Both the position numbers and the translations under genes were made by a program. From JAIQFF01 sp963725615 (GTDB lineage: Bacteria > Acidobacteriota > Terriglobia > Terriglobales > Acidobacteriaceae), in NCBI GenBank assembly GCA_963725615.1, contig CAVRZO010000019.1, positions 101,975 to 165,974 of the forward strand: DNA of 64,000 nucleotides. The letters run 5' to 3'. The notes beneath the pieces were generated by a model that saw only the letters and a program-made list of their open reading frames with translations, had not been told where the DNA came from and did no database searches. The first letter of the stretch is position 1, and each line of letters begins with the position of its first letter. Below, in pieces: positions 8,062-17,976 of this stretch.

Positions 8062-9552
8062 TTGATCGAAAATTTCATGGAATCAGCCCAAATTTTACTG
8101 GTAAGCAAGGAAAGATCGGCTCGCGATCTCGACTGGATTCCGGGTGAAAATCCGGGCTGGCAGCTGGAAACCGCGGGCAGTGGCTGGGAAGCCCTGGAGC
8201 GCGTCCACGCCGGACACGGTCCGGATCTTATCGTGCTTGACCTGATGCGCGGCGACGCCGATGGACTGCACACCCTGCGCTGGCTGCGCCGGGTCCGTCC
8301 CGACCTCCCGGTGGTCGTTCTGGCTACCTCCGACGATGCCAGTCAGAAGCTGGAAGCGATCCGCCTGGGAGCCCAGGATTATCTGGTCCGGCCGCTGCGG
8401 CCGGAACAGCTCGCGGCCGCCATCCGCCGTTCGCTCTTTTATGACAGCGAGAGCGGTGAGAGCGAAATCGCAGCCGACGAAATTGAGCAAATCGGTGACG
8501 ACCTGTTCTTTGTCGCCGCCAGTCCCAGCATGCGCAAGATGCGGGCTCAGGCGGAACTGCTGGCCCAGACCAGCGCACCCGTCCTTATCTCGGGTGAGAA
8601 TGGCACCGGCAAGGAGTTGGCGGCCCGCCTGATTCACAAGTTGTCGGTGCGCTCCGGCTTCCGCTTTCTCAAGATCAATTGCGCCACCCTGCCGGCCGAC
8701 GTGCACGAGAGCGAACTGTTCGGAGTGAACAACAATGGACGCTCCAAGCCCGGCAAACTCGAGCTCTGTCAAAGAGGCACGCTGTTCCTGAACGAGATTA
8801 CCGAAATGCCCCTGAGCCTGCAGGCCAAGCTGTTGCACGTCCTGCAGGACGGATATTTCTTCCGGGCGAATGGGGACACCCGGATCGAGATGGATGTACG
8901 GATCCTGGCGGCCACCCAGGTCAACATCGAACAGGCGATTGCCTCACGCAAACTTCGCGAAGACCTGTACTACCGCCTGAGCGCGTTCACCGTGCATGTG
9001 CCAGCCCTGCGCCAGCGCAAAGAGGAAATCCCTCTCTTGCTGGGCCACTTCATGAATCAGCTGGCGCGGCGCTACAGCCTGCCGGCGCGGATTTTCTCGG
9101 CGGCGGCGCTCGAGGCCTGTCAGCAGCATTCCTGGCCGGGAAATCTTCGGGAACTGGAAAAATTTGTGAAGCGCTACCTGGTGGTGGGTGATGGGACGGC
9201 CAACCTGGGCGCGTCCGACGCGGACGGCGATATGGCGTTCTGGAACGCTTATCTGCCCCAGAGCGAAAAGTCCGGGTTCGCGCTTGACTCGGCCGAGCCG
9301 CAATCCGCCATCTCCGGTCTGAAATCGCTGGTCCAGAGCGTCAAGGGAGAAGCCGAGCGCAACGCCATCACCACCGCGCTCGAGCAGGCCCGCTGGAACC
9401 GCAAGGCGGCGGCCCGGCTGCTGAAGGTCAGCTACCGGACCTTGCTGTACAAGATCGAGCAATACCACATGACTCCTCCCGCCAGCCAGTTGTCCGGTTA
9501 CGGCAGCGGCAGCGGAGGACTGAGGGAACGCAGTGCCTACCAAAAAGGGTAG
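8062..9552 (+). CDS. NtrC-like regulator without the GAFTGA loop
   Basis: The product has 496 residues: receiver (about 9-125, with phospho-acceptor Asp in IVLDLMRGDADG and Lys replaced by Arg in YLVRPL), AAA+ domain (about 150-385) and Fis-type helix-turn-helix (about 430-470, ARWNRKAAARLLKVSYRTL). The Walker A box GENGTGKE is intact, as is the arginine region REDLYYRLSAF. The sigma54-contact loop GAFTGA is absent: the segment after ESELFG reads VNNNGRSKPGKLE. Walker B reads GTLFLNEI, with Asn for the usual Asp. It therefore probably binds DNA and nucleotide but does not open sigma54 promoters. The TTG at 8062 has GGAG nine bases upstream; the ATG at 8077 is the alternative. It resembles the PrsR-type regulators of EPS clusters. 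Confidence 0.85.
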   Translation: MIENFMESAQILLVSKERSARDLDWIPGENPGWQLETAGSGWEALERVHAGHGPDLIVLDLMRGDADGLHTLRWLRRVRPDLPVVVLATSDDASQKLEAIRLGAQDYLVRPLRPEQLAAAIRRSLFYDSESGESEIAADEIEQIGDDLFFVAASPSMRKMRAQAELLAQTSAPVLISGENGTGKELAARLIHKLSVRSGFRFLKINCATLPADVHESELFGVNNNGRSKPGKLELCQRGTLFLNEITEMPLSLQAKLLHVLQDGYFFRANGDTRIEMDVRILAATQVNIEQAIASRKLREDLYYRLSAFTVHVPALRQRKEEIPLLLGHFMNQLARRYSLPARIFSAAALEACQQHSWPGNLRELEKFVKRYLVVGDGTANLGASDADGDMAFWNAYLPQSEKSGFALDSAEPQSAISGLKSLVQSVKGEAERNAITTALEQARWNRKAAARLLKVSYRTLLYKIEQYHMTPPASQLSGYGSGSGGLRERSAYQKG

Positions 9553-9673
9553 GTAGTCATGCCAACGGCGCGAGCCGAAAAGACATCCCAAGAATAGAGA
9601 TTCCAACTTCGCCGCATACGCAACACGACCGGTGAGCGTCGCAAGCAACAGGACGACCGGATCAGAGGTCATC

Positions 9674-10684
9674 ATGCAATTGTTAAAAAAAATTCGGGCA
9701 CCATTCTTCATGGTTCTACTGCTGGCATTCGTCACCGTCGCGGGCAACCTCAACGCGTGGTCGCAGGACAAGGCATCGTCCTCGGCAAAGCTGGAGCAGC
9801 CGGCCGCGTCGACAACCAATCCGTCCGCAAGCAGCGCAACCGTCGCGCCGCGCAAGAACCCGAGCGTGCCGGTGATCGGCGAAGGCGATCTGCTCAAGGT
9901 CAGCGTTCTCGGCGTGCCTGAGTCCGATCAAGAGGTACGGGTGAGCGCGGATGGAACCATTTTCTTGAACTTCATTGGGGCCGTAGCGGTGGCCGGACAA
10001 ACCACCGAGCAGGCCCAGGGGATCATCGCGAAAAAGCTGATCGCGGGTGGCTTCTTCCGGGACCCCCAAGTTTCTGTCTTTGCCAAAGAATATGCCACCC
10101 AGGGAGTCTCAGTGCTGGGCGAAGTGCAGAAGCCGGGAGTCTATCCCCTGCTGGGTGCTCGCACCCTGTTTGACGTCTTGTCGCTCGCCGGTGGCACCTC
10201 CGCCAGAGCCGGGAAACTGGTAAGTATTACGCATCGCGATACCCCGCAGACGCCGACCACGGTAGCTCTGTCGAATGACGCTTCCGAGTCCGTTCACAGC
10301 AATATCGATGTTTTCCCAGGCGACACGATCGTGGTCTCCAGGGCCGGCATGGTGTACATCGTTGGAGATGTTAAGAAGCCAGGCGGAGTGCCTATCGATA
10401 ATGGCAGCATGACGGTTCTGCAGGCCATGGCTATGGCGGAAGGCCAGAACCCGACCGCGGCGATGAACAAATCCAAGCTGATCCGAAGGTTGCCGGGCGG
10501 CGAACCGAAAGAGATTCCGCTGGCCCTCGGGGACATGCTTTCATCCAAGATTCCGGACGTTCATCTGCAGGCCGACGACATCATCTTTGTTCCGAACAGC
10601 AAGGCCAAGAGCGCGACCAAGCGCACCATGGAAGCGATCATTCAAACCGCAACCGGAATGGCGATTTACGGAGCGCGCTTCTGA
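9674..10684 (+). CDS. Outer-membrane polysaccharide export protein (Wza/SLBB family)
   Basis: The product has 336 residues. A signal peptide covers about 1-32 (KKIRAPFF, then a hydrophobic core ending before SQDKA); there is no lipobox Cys. A Ser/Ala-rich linker precedes the Poly_export domain (VIGEGDLLKVSVLGVPESD, about 60-140). Two SLBB segments follow (VSVLGEVQKPGVYPL near 150 and VYIVGDVKKPGGVPI near 235). The end is an amphipathic stretch, TMEAIIQTATGMAIYGARF, in the position of the Wza helix that lines the outer-membrane pore. It should form the export channel paired with the kinase/copolymerase encoded next. The ATG at 9674 is chosen for the signal peptide. Confidence 0.93.
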   Translation: MQLLKKIRAPFFMVLLLAFVTVAGNLNAWSQDKASSSAKLEQPAASTTNPSASSATVAPRKNPSVPVIGEGDLLKVSVLGVPESDQEVRVSADGTIFLNFIGAVAVAGQTTEQAQGIIAKKLIAGGFFRDPQVSVFAKEYATQGVSVLGEVQKPGVYPLLGARTLFDVLSLAGGTSARAGKLVSITHRDTPQTPTTVALSNDASESVHSNIDVFPGDTIVVSRAGMVYIVGDVKKPGGVPIDNGSMTVLQAMAMAEGQNPTAAMNKSKLIRRLPGGEPKEIPLALGDMLSSKIPDVHLQADDIIFVPNSKAKSATKRTMEAIIQTATGMAIYGARF

Positions 10685-10844
10685 GATCGGCGGATCGTAA
10701 GTCGTTCCGGCGAGTCCGAAGGTTTGTCAGTTGGGTGGTTCAGGAAATTGCAGATCGGCAAGTCGCACGAGTGAGTGAACTGGGCAACGCTACCCCGGTA
10801 GAACGACCGAGCCGGGTATTCAATATGGGTATTGGAGGCACGGC

Positions 10845-13121
10845 GTGAGTAAGAACTTTGAATTGATGCGGCGAGCGGGAAACGGTTTTGAACGCAAGCA
10901 GCCAGCTTACCTTGACGTTCATGCGGAACAGCTACCGTCGCCCTCCATCTTAGGCCAGGCGGTCGAGAGCCATTCCCTCGATTGGAGGCGCGCGCTCGAT
11001 GTTCTGGCCAAGCATTGGAGGCTGTCCGCCATTTTCGCCATTGCCGTGTTTCTCACCGTGGTTGGGGTCACGTATTTTACCCGGCCGGTGTATGAAGCCA
11101 CGGCGCGCATGGAGATTGATCCGTCGGGAGAAACCTTCTCCCTGGACGGGAGCTCCGGGTCGACCGATTCCGAGTACCTGGAAACTCAGGCCCAGGTCCT
11201 GCAGAGCGGCGGCGTGGCGGTGGACGTCATTCGCAAGCTGCACCTGGACCAGAATCCTGAACTCGTCGGCGACGGCAACCCGGAAGAGAACTCGAACGCC
11301 GCGGCCCCGGATTCCACCGTCAGCGGCATGCAGCTCACGCTCCGGGAAAAGCAGGCGCTGCACAGATTCTCCGGCCTGCTGACGGTACGTCGCGATACGG
11401 CGAGCCGTCTGGTTCTGGTCGGCTTTGCCAGCCATGATCCCCAGCTGGCGGCCCTGGTCGCGAACACCGTCGTGCAGACCTTTATCGATGACACCTTTCA
11501 GAACCGGCACAACTCCATCATGAAGGCTTCCGAGTGGCTGTCGAAACAGCTCGACGACATTCGCAGCAAGATGGAGACCTCCAGCCGCGCCTTGGCCGAA
11601 TTCCAGGGAACCATCGGAGTTTCGGACATGGAGGGCGACAAGAGCACCTACACCGAGCACATGGGCGAACTCAGCCGCCAGTTCACGCAGGCGGAAGCGG
11701 AGAGGATCCAGCTCCAGGCCCTGCTCAAGAACGAAAACGGCAATCCCGATTCGCTTCCCGAGGTTCGCAACAGTCCGGTGGTGCAGCAGTTGAGCCAGAA
11801 ATTGGCTGAACAGCGTGCTGAACTTTCTCAGGCGCTGGTGGTCTATGGCAGCAATCACCCGGTCGCGAAGAAGCTGCAGAGCCAGGTGGATGAATTGCAG
11901 AGCCAGTTGAACGGCCAGAAGCATGCCATCGTCAATTCCATGAAGGCCAGCTATGCGGCAGCCGAAGCGCGTGAACAGCTGATGGCGGCCGAGATGAAAG
12001 GCACGACCAAAGAAATAGGACAGATGGCGCAATACACCGCGCTCAAGAAGGAAGTGCAGACCGAAGTAGACCTGTACAACTCGCTCTACGCCAAGATCAA
12101 GGAAGCGGGCATCGCCGCCGCTTCGAAGTCGGCCAACATTCGCATTGTGGACCCGGCCCTGGTGCCCGACACCCCCAGCAAACCACGCTGGGTGCTGAAC
12201 CTGGCGCTGGGCCTTCTGGGCGCGGCTTTCGGAGGCGTCATGCTGGCCTTCGTCGCGGAAGAACTGGACAACAAGCTGCGTTCGCCCGAAGACATCAAGG
12301 AATGGATTGGCAACTCGAACGTTTCCATCATTCCTGTCATCGGCGAAGCAGAGCGCCAGGAAGCGCGCTTGACCTGGTCAAAGCGCATTGTGGGATTCCT
12401 GCCCACGGCCTCAACCACCACCGAGGACTCGCTCACCAACAATTTCTTCCTGGAGAGGCCGAACTCGCCTGAAGGCGAAGCGGTGCAGGCTCTCTATGGT
12501 TCCATCATGCTTTCCCGGCACGGCCATCCTCCGCAGGCCCTGCTGATTACTTCCGGCTTCCCGGGAGAAGGCAAGACCACGGTGGCTCTGAATCTTTCTT
12601 ACGCGCTGGCCAAGCAGGGCCGGACGTGCCTGGTGGATGCCGACCTGCGCAAGGGAAGACTGGCTCGCGCCTTTGGCCTGACCTCGAACGAGGGGTTGAG
12701 CGAGGTCTTGCGCGAAGACATGACGCTGGACAGTACCTTGCTTGAAGTCCCGGGCATGCCCAGCCTGTCGATCCTGCCGGCAGGTACGCTGAAAGGGAAT
12801 GCCGGCCAGCTCATCTGCTCCCAGACCATGCAGCAAATCGTGCAGGACCTGCGCGAGCGTTTTCAGTTCGTGGTCATCGATTCCGCGCCGATCCTGCCCT
12901 TCGTAGACGGGCGGGCGCTCTCTACCTTGGCTGACGCCGTGATCCTGGTCGGTCGATCGGGCATCACCACCCGTCAGGCCATGCGGCGCAGTGTGGAGCT
13001 GCTTTCCGAGATTCATGGAGCTCCCATTCTGCAAGTCGTGCTCAACGCGGCGCAGCAGAGCTCCATCGACTACAAGCATTACGGGTATGGGTACACGTAC
13101 GAGGACACGACGCAACGCTGA
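10845..13121 (+). CDS. Wzc-type polysaccharide copolymerase fused to BY-kinase
   Basis: The product has 758 residues. The Wzz domain has TM1 near 60-80 (LSAIFAIAVFLTVVGVTYF), a long coiled-coil periplasmic part (about 230-420) and TM2 near 450-470 after PSKPRWVLN. The tyrosine-kinase domain has Walker A GFPGEGKTT near 571, Walker A' CLVDADLRKGR near 595 and Walker B FVVIDSAP near 676. The last 20 residues hold five Tyr (YKHYGYGYTYE), the usual autophosphorylation cluster. The start is GTG with GGAGG at 10833-10837. The protein controls chain length and export, and contacts the Wza protein. No cognate Wzb-type phosphatase is seen in the window. Confidence 0.94.
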   Translation: MSKNFELMRRAGNGFERKQPAYLDVHAEQLPSPSILGQAVESHSLDWRRALDVLAKHWRLSAIFAIAVFLTVVGVTYFTRPVYEATARMEIDPSGETFSLDGSSGSTDSEYLETQAQVLQSGGVAVDVIRKLHLDQNPELVGDGNPEENSNAAAPDSTVSGMQLTLREKQALHRFSGLLTVRRDTASRLVLVGFASHDPQLAALVANTVVQTFIDDTFQNRHNSIMKASEWLSKQLDDIRSKMETSSRALAEFQGTIGVSDMEGDKSTYTEHMGELSRQFTQAEAERIQLQALLKNENGNPDSLPEVRNSPVVQQLSQKLAEQRAELSQALVVYGSNHPVAKKLQSQVDELQSQLNGQKHAIVNSMKASYAAAEAREQLMAAEMKGTTKEIGQMAQYTALKKEVQTEVDLYNSLYAKIKEAGIAAASKSANIRIVDPALVPDTPSKPRWVLNLALGLLGAAFGGVMLAFVAEELDNKLRSPEDIKEWIGNSNVSIIPVIGEAERQEARLTWSKRIVGFLPTASTTTEDSLTNNFFLERPNSPEGEAVQALYGSIMLSRHGHPPQALLITSGFPGEGKTTVALNLSYALAKQGRTCLVDADLRKGRLARAFGLTSNEGLSEVLREDMTLDSTLLEVPGMPSLSILPAGTLKGNAGQLICSQTMQQIVQDLRERFQFVVIDSAPILPFVDGRALSTLADAVILVGRSGITTRQAMRRSVELLSEIHGAPILQVVLNAAQQSSIDYKHYGYGYTYEDTTQR

Positions 13122-13249
13122 TCGGAGTCCGCGTCGTCTCCGCGCACCAATAGACTTTCCCGGGCCCAGTTTTAGCTTGCTGCCGTAAACACCACGGGTT
13201 GGAAAGTGGCCGAATGCAATTTCGCACACTGACGAGAGAGGACAATGTC

Positions 13250-15235
13250 ATGTCCGCCGGAACTATAGAACATGTCGGTAACGCTCTGAAGGTCAAGTCC
13301 GAGAGCAATGGTTTCTTAAAGTATCGGTCTGCGCTGATTTTCTCATCGCAAGCCGTGCTCATCGTGCTGACCTACTACGCCAGCTTCCTGCTGCGCCTGG
13401 ACACCGACTTTGATGCTGCCAATCGAGCGATGTTCTGGAAGACCCTTCCGTTTGTCCTGATAATCAAGCTGGTGCTGTCCTACCAGTGCGGACTGATGCA
13501 TGGCTGGTGGCGCTATGTCGGCATCAGCGACCTGCTGGATATCAGCAAAGCCTCGGTGTTGAGCTCCTCACTGATTTTCTGCCTGGTGCAGGCCGTCCTC
13601 CGGCTCCCGGGATATCCCCGCTCGGTGGTTGTCATCGACTTGTTTCTGACCATTATGGTGCTGGGCGGCGCCCGCTTCGCAGTCCGCGCCTACACCGAAC
13701 GCGCGCGCACCTACGGGGCGCAACGCAACACGCTCGTCGTAGGCGCGGGCGAAGCGGGTAGCGCCATCGTTCGCGAGTTGAAACAGAACTCTGCTCTCAA
13801 CTACAACCCGGTCGGTTTTGTGGACGACGATCTCAGCAAGAAAGGCGTCAAGATCCACGGAGTCAAAGTTCTGGGCAGCACAGACGCCCTGCACGAGTTG
13901 ATCATCGAACACCGGGCCAGCTGCGTCATGATTGCCATTCCCCAGGTCAAGGGCCGCCTGGTCGAAAGAATTATCGCCAAATGCCGTGAGTGCAAGGTGG
14001 ATTTCAAGATCCTGCCACCCATCGGCGAGTTGATCAACAGGCCGCCTTCGATCAGCCAGGTGCGCCAGTTGCGGGTGGAAGACCTGCTGGAACGCGATCC
14101 GGTCACGCTCGATATGGACCAGATTCGCGGGCGCATCGAGGACAAGGTGCTGCTGGTCACCGGGGCGGGCGGTTCGATCGGGTCCGAGCTGGTGCGGCAA
14201 GCCGCTGCGCTCAACCCCAGGCAGCTGGTTTTGCTGGACCGGTCGGAGAATGACCTGTTCAAGCTGGGCCACGAACTCTCGCGCAAATTTCCTCACCTGG
14301 ACTACGTTCCCGTCGTCGGTGATATTCAGGACGTGACCTTGCTGCGGGATGTGTTTGCTACCCACCGTCCCCAGTCGGTCTTCCACGCCGCAGCCTATAA
14401 GCATGTTCCCATGATGGAGAGGAATTGCTTCCAGGCCATCACCAACAACATTTTCGGCACCTACAACGTCGCCCTGCTTTCCCGGCAGTACAGGGTGGAG
14501 GATTTCGTCTTGATCTCCTCCGACAAAGCAGTGAACCCAACCAACATCATGGGAGTCACCAAGCGGGTCGCGGAGCTGATCATGCAGGGGCTGCAGGACG
14601 GTACCACCCGCTTCATGGCAGTCAGGTTCGGCAACGTGCTGGGCAGCAACGGCAGCGCCTTGCCGCTGTTCGAGCAGCAGATCGCCGCCGGCGGTCCGGT
14701 GACGGTCACGCATCCCGATGCCCGGCGGTACTTCATGACCATTCCCGAGGCGGTGCAGCTGGTGTTGCAGGCCTCCAGCATGGGTAAGGGCGGAGAAATC
14801 TTTGTTCTCGATATGGGCGAGCCGGTCCGCATTCTGGACCTGGTACGCAACCTGATCCGGCTCTCCGGCTTCGAACCCGACCGCGATATCAAGATTGACT
14901 TTGTGGGCTTGCGTCCCGGAGAAAAGATGTTCGAAGAACTCAAGCTCGAAGGCGAAGATGTGAAGCCGACCGCGCATGAGAAGATCCGGCTCCTGACTGG
15001 AAGCCGGACGACGTTCGAACAGATGTCGAGTTGGCTCGACGAACTCTCTGTACTCGTCCAGGCGAAAAACGTGCACGGTCTGGTCACCAAGCTGGTGACG
15101 ATCGTGCCCGAATATTGGCCGAGTCCTGAGATTATCTCGTTGGGTGCGATTGATCGCCACGATCAGGCGCTGAACCACCAGTTGGCCCGCGCCACCCTGG
15201 CGTCGGCGCCGCAATCCGCCGAATCGGCTGCCTAA
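13250..15235 (+). CDS. Membrane nucleotide-sugar 4,6-dehydratase (FlaA1/CapD/WbpM family)
   Basis: The product has 661 residues. Four membrane segments lie in the first 150, then a CoA-binding-like Rossmann fold (LVVGAGEAGSA near 163), then the SDR catalytic domain (LLVTGAGGSIGSEL near 301). The active-site stretch SSDKAVNPTNIMGVTKR has Met in the place of the usual Tyr, the SMK triad of WbpM-type UDP-GlcNAc C6 dehydratases. It produces UDP-4-keto-6-deoxy-GlcNAc, the precursor of amino-deoxy sugars that the DegT aminotransferase at 16.8 kb could aminate. The ATG at 13250 has GAGAGGA eight bases upstream. Confidence 0.92.
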   Translation: MSAGTIEHVGNALKVKSESNGFLKYRSALIFSSQAVLIVLTYYASFLLRLDTDFDAANRAMFWKTLPFVLIIKLVLSYQCGLMHGWWRYVGISDLLDISKASVLSSSLIFCLVQAVLRLPGYPRSVVVIDLFLTIMVLGGARFAVRAYTERARTYGAQRNTLVVGAGEAGSAIVRELKQNSALNYNPVGFVDDDLSKKGVKIHGVKVLGSTDALHELIIEHRASCVMIAIPQVKGRLVERIIAKCRECKVDFKILPPIGELINRPPSISQVRQLRVEDLLERDPVTLDMDQIRGRIEDKVLLVTGAGGSIGSELVRQAAALNPRQLVLLDRSENDLFKLGHELSRKFPHLDYVPVVGDIQDVTLLRDVFATHRPQSVFHAAAYKHVPMMERNCFQAITNNIFGTYNVALLSRQYRVEDFVLISSDKAVNPTNIMGVTKRVAELIMQGLQDGTTRFMAVRFGNVLGSNGSALPLFEQQIAAGGPVTVTHPDARRYFMTIPEAVQLVLQASSMGKGGEIFVLDMGEPVRILDLVRNLIRLSGFEPDRDIKIDFVGLRPGEKMFEELKLEGEDVKPTAHEKIRLLTGSRTTFEQMSSWLDELSVLVQAKNVHGLVTKLVTIVPEYWPSPEIISLGAIDRHDQALNHQLARATLASAPQSAESAA

Positions 15236-15247
15236 GACAATTTATTT

Positions 15248-16912
15248 ATGTGTGGAATTTGCGGAATTTTTCGTCCCGATCGCGGCCGCATTGATCCCTT
15301 GCGGGTCAAGGAAATGCGGGACGCCATGTCTTATCGCGGTCCGGACGGGTATGGCCTGGCCCAGGGCGCGGGCTACGTGCTGGGGCACCGCCGGCTCTCG
15401 ATTTTCGATCTTTCTGAGAATGGCAAGCAGCCGATGCCCAATGAAGACGGGTCGGTGGAGATTGTCTTCAATGGAGCCATCTACAATTTCGTTGACCTGA
15501 AGCGCGAACTGCGCAGCGCGGGCCATCAGTTCCGCTCCGAGACCGATACAGAAGTTCTTGTTCACGGATATGAAGAGTGGGGCATTGAGAAGTTGTTGTC
15601 GCGGATCAAGGGCATGTATGCCTTCGTCATCTATGACCACGCGAATCACAGCATTCATATGGCCCGCGATCCGTTGGGTAAGAAGCCCCTTTTCTTCTCG
15701 TTGCGCAATGACGAACTAGTCTTTGCCTCTTCGGCACGCGCTTTGGCCCTGGCCCTGGAGACGACCCCGGAAATCGATCCCGTCGCAGTTGACCAGTTGC
15801 TCTGCGATATGTACATTCCGGGACCGCGGAGCATCTTTGAAGGAGTGGAGAAGCTTCTTCCCGGCCACGCGTTAAGCGTGGGAAGAGATGGGCGCCGAAA
15901 GGATTTCGTTCATTGGAGCCCTGATTTCCTTCATCCGGAAGAGGGCGTGAGCGACCAGGAATGGCTGGAAAAAGTTGAACACTCGCTCGAGACTGCAGTC
16001 AGTCGGCGGTTAGTGGCCGATGTCCCCGTTGGCATTCTGCTTTCGGGTGGAATCGATTCAAGTCTTGTGACCGCGACCGCGGCGCGGACGGCGGGTCGGG
16101 TCCAGACTTTCTCGGTTGCGACCGATGATCCGGCCATGGACGAGAGCCGCTATGCCCGGGCGGTCGCGAGTCGCTACAACACGGTCCATCACGAGCTTAG
16201 GGTAGTCAGCGATTTCCGCGGCAACCTGATTCGCCTGGTTAGCGCCATGGGTGAGCCACTGGCCGACGCTTCTGCCGTTAACGTGTTGGCCATCGCGGAG
16301 CAGGCACGACAGTTCGTCACTGTCATCTTGACTGGCGATGGTGGTGACGAAATCTTCGGGGGCTACAATCACTATCTGGCCTATCACAAGGCGCAGCAGC
16401 TCAGGAAATTGTTTCCAGGTCCTTTGAAAGCACCCTTGGGCTGGATGGGCATCATGCTAAGCAACGCAGGTGGCTTTTTGCGGCGCGCCGGAACCTTGAG
16501 CCGGTTGACCGCTATGCCCCTCGAGCAAACCATGTTTACCACCAATTCCAGAATGGACCGCTCGGTGCGTCCATCCTTCTATTCGGCTGAATTTAGCGAG
16601 CGAATCGGAGAGAATCGCCACAATCTGCACTATCTGAGCGTGCTTCCGCCGGCGACTTTAGCGGCGCGGGACGTGGACCGGGTAATGCATCCCCGTTGTC
16701 CGAAAACAGTCCCTCCCCACCAATCCAAGGCATTGAAAGCGGGAAGATTCCCGTCCCGCAGTATCAGCCGGTTACAGGTCTGGCAAAGCACAAACCCTAT
16801 GACAAAAATCCTACATTCCATTTCATCGTCCCTCGATCGGTCAGGAAGAAAGCGACGCCGTCCAGAAAGTATTAGCCTCGGGCTGGCTTACCACCGGACC
16901 AGTCGCCATTGA
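15248..16912 (+). CDS. Asparagine synthetase-like amidotransferase, C-terminus lost
   Basis: The gene begins 12 bases after the dehydratase. Cys2 of MCGICG is the glutaminase nucleophile of the class-II amidotransferase domain (about 1-200). The synthetase domain has the ATP pyrophosphate loop LLSGGIDSSLV near 262 and TGDGGDEIFGGYNHY near 362. Homology fades near 16680. The expected C-terminal block, with the KVDR..M and LE.R.P.L motifs, is absent, and about 150-200 residues are missing. The open frame then runs, without meaning, into the start of the next gene. Either a deletion or a mis-assembly lies near 16680-16800. Intact homologues in EPS clusters are thought to amidate sugar acids. This copy is probably inactive as read. 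Confidence 0.75.
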   Translation: MCGICGIFRPDRGRIDPLRVKEMRDAMSYRGPDGYGLAQGAGYVLGHRRLSIFDLSENGKQPMPNEDGSVEIVFNGAIYNFVDLKRELRSAGHQFRSETDTEVLVHGYEEWGIEKLLSRIKGMYAFVIYDHANHSIHMARDPLGKKPLFFSLRNDELVFASSARALALALETTPEIDPVAVDQLLCDMYIPGPRSIFEGVEKLLPGHALSVGRDGRRKDFVHWSPDFLHPEEGVSDQEWLEKVEHSLETAVSRRLVADVPVGILLSGGIDSSLVTATAARTAGRVQTFSVATDDPAMDESRYARAVASRYNTVHHELRVVSDFRGNLIRLVSAMGEPLADASAVNVLAIAEQARQFVTVILTGDGGDEIFGGYNHYLAYHKAQQLRKLFPGPLKAPLGWMGIMLSNAGGFLRRAGTLSRLTAMPLEQTMFTTNSRMDRSVRPSFYSAEFSERIGENRHNLHYLSVLPPATLAARDVDRVMHPRCPKTVPPHQSKALKAGRFPSRSISRLQVWQSTNPMTKILHSISSSLDRSGRKRRRPESISLGLAYHRTSRH

Positions 16913-17976
16913 GTTCGAAAAACAGTTTGCCGCTTATGTCGGGTGCAAGCACGCCCTGGCGGTGAATTCCTGTACCGCCGCGCTGCAACTGGCGCTCGAC
17001 GCCATCGGCTTGCAGCCGGGGGATGAGGTGCTGCTGCCCTCCTACACCTTTACCGCGACCGCCGAGGTCGTCACATATTTCGGGGCTCGTCCCGTACTCT
17101 GCGACAGCGTGCGGGGAGGCTTCAATATTGATCCCGCCGATGCGGAGCGCCGGGTTACGGCGAAGACACGGGCCATCATTCCGGTCCATATTGCGGGCGA
17201 AGCTTGCGATCTTGACCCTCTGCATGCGATGGCGCGCCGCCATGGCTTGCATGTGATCGAGGATGCGGCTCACACGCTGCCGGCGTGGTACCGCGGCCGG
17301 CGGATTGGAACGATTTCCGAATTGACGGCTTTCAGCTTCTACGCCACCAAGACCATTACTACCGGCGAAGGCGGCATGCTGGCCACCGACAACGACCAGT
17401 ACGCGGAACGGGCGAAGATGATGCGCCTGCACGGCATCGGAGGCGACGCCTGGAAGCGCTATTCGAAGACCGGATCCTGGTTCTACGAAGTGCACCGCGC
17501 CGGCTACAAGATGAACCTGCCGGATCTGCTGGCGGCGGTGGGTGTGGCCCAATTGAAGAAGGTGCGACGAGTTCTGGAAGAAGCGCAGCCAGGTTGCGGC
17601 CTACTATCGCGAGAAATTTTCGCAGATCGAGGAAGTGCAGTTGCCGGCGTGCGCGGTGGACCCCGCCGAACATTCCTGGCACCTGTTTATCCTGCGGCTG
17701 CGGCCCGAGCTGTTGAGCATCGGCCGCGACGAATTCATCGAAGAGTTGAAGGCGGCGGGCATCGGCACCAGCGTGCACTTCATTCCGCTGCACCAGCATC
17801 CTTACTACATCGAGCAGTACGGCTACCGGCAGGGGGATTTCCCGCAGGCCGAGGATTCGTACTCGCGCTGCATCTCGTTGCCGATTTACCCCGACCTCAC
17901 CGAGGCGCAGATGGCCCAGGTAGTGGGGGCAGTCAGCAAAATTGTCAGCCGGAGCCGCAAGTTCGTTTCGGTATGA
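16799..17976 (+). CDS. DegT/DnrJ/EryC1 PLP aminotransferase, two frame changes
   Basis: The product is about 390 residues if repaired. The likely start is the ATG at 16799, but the run of five A at 16804-16808 appears to carry one extra base; without it the protein reads MTKSYIPFHRPSIGQEE, a family-typical start. A second single-base change near 17575-17585 moves the reading to the frame that ends at 17976. PLP-site motifs are SCTAALQLAL, EDAAHTLPA and SFYATKTITTGEGGM, where the Lys of TKT forms the Schiff base. Family members aminate 4-keto sugars, and the upstream dehydratase could supply one. The stop overlaps the next start (ATGA). Without the repairs only a GTG at 16962 could start a shorter, C-terminally wrong protein. 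Confidence 0.8.

Noticed and set aside
10950..12032. Minus-strand frame of 360 codons opposite the Wzc gene
   Set aside because: Same reason: no motif, composition of an antisense frame, full overlap with a certain gene.
13568..15214. Long minus-strand open frame (548 codons) opposite the dehydratase gene
   Set aside because: It is a mirror of a well-conserved plus-strand gene in G+C-rich DNA, shows no domain or signal, and has the His/Gln/Arg-rich composition typical of antisense frames.
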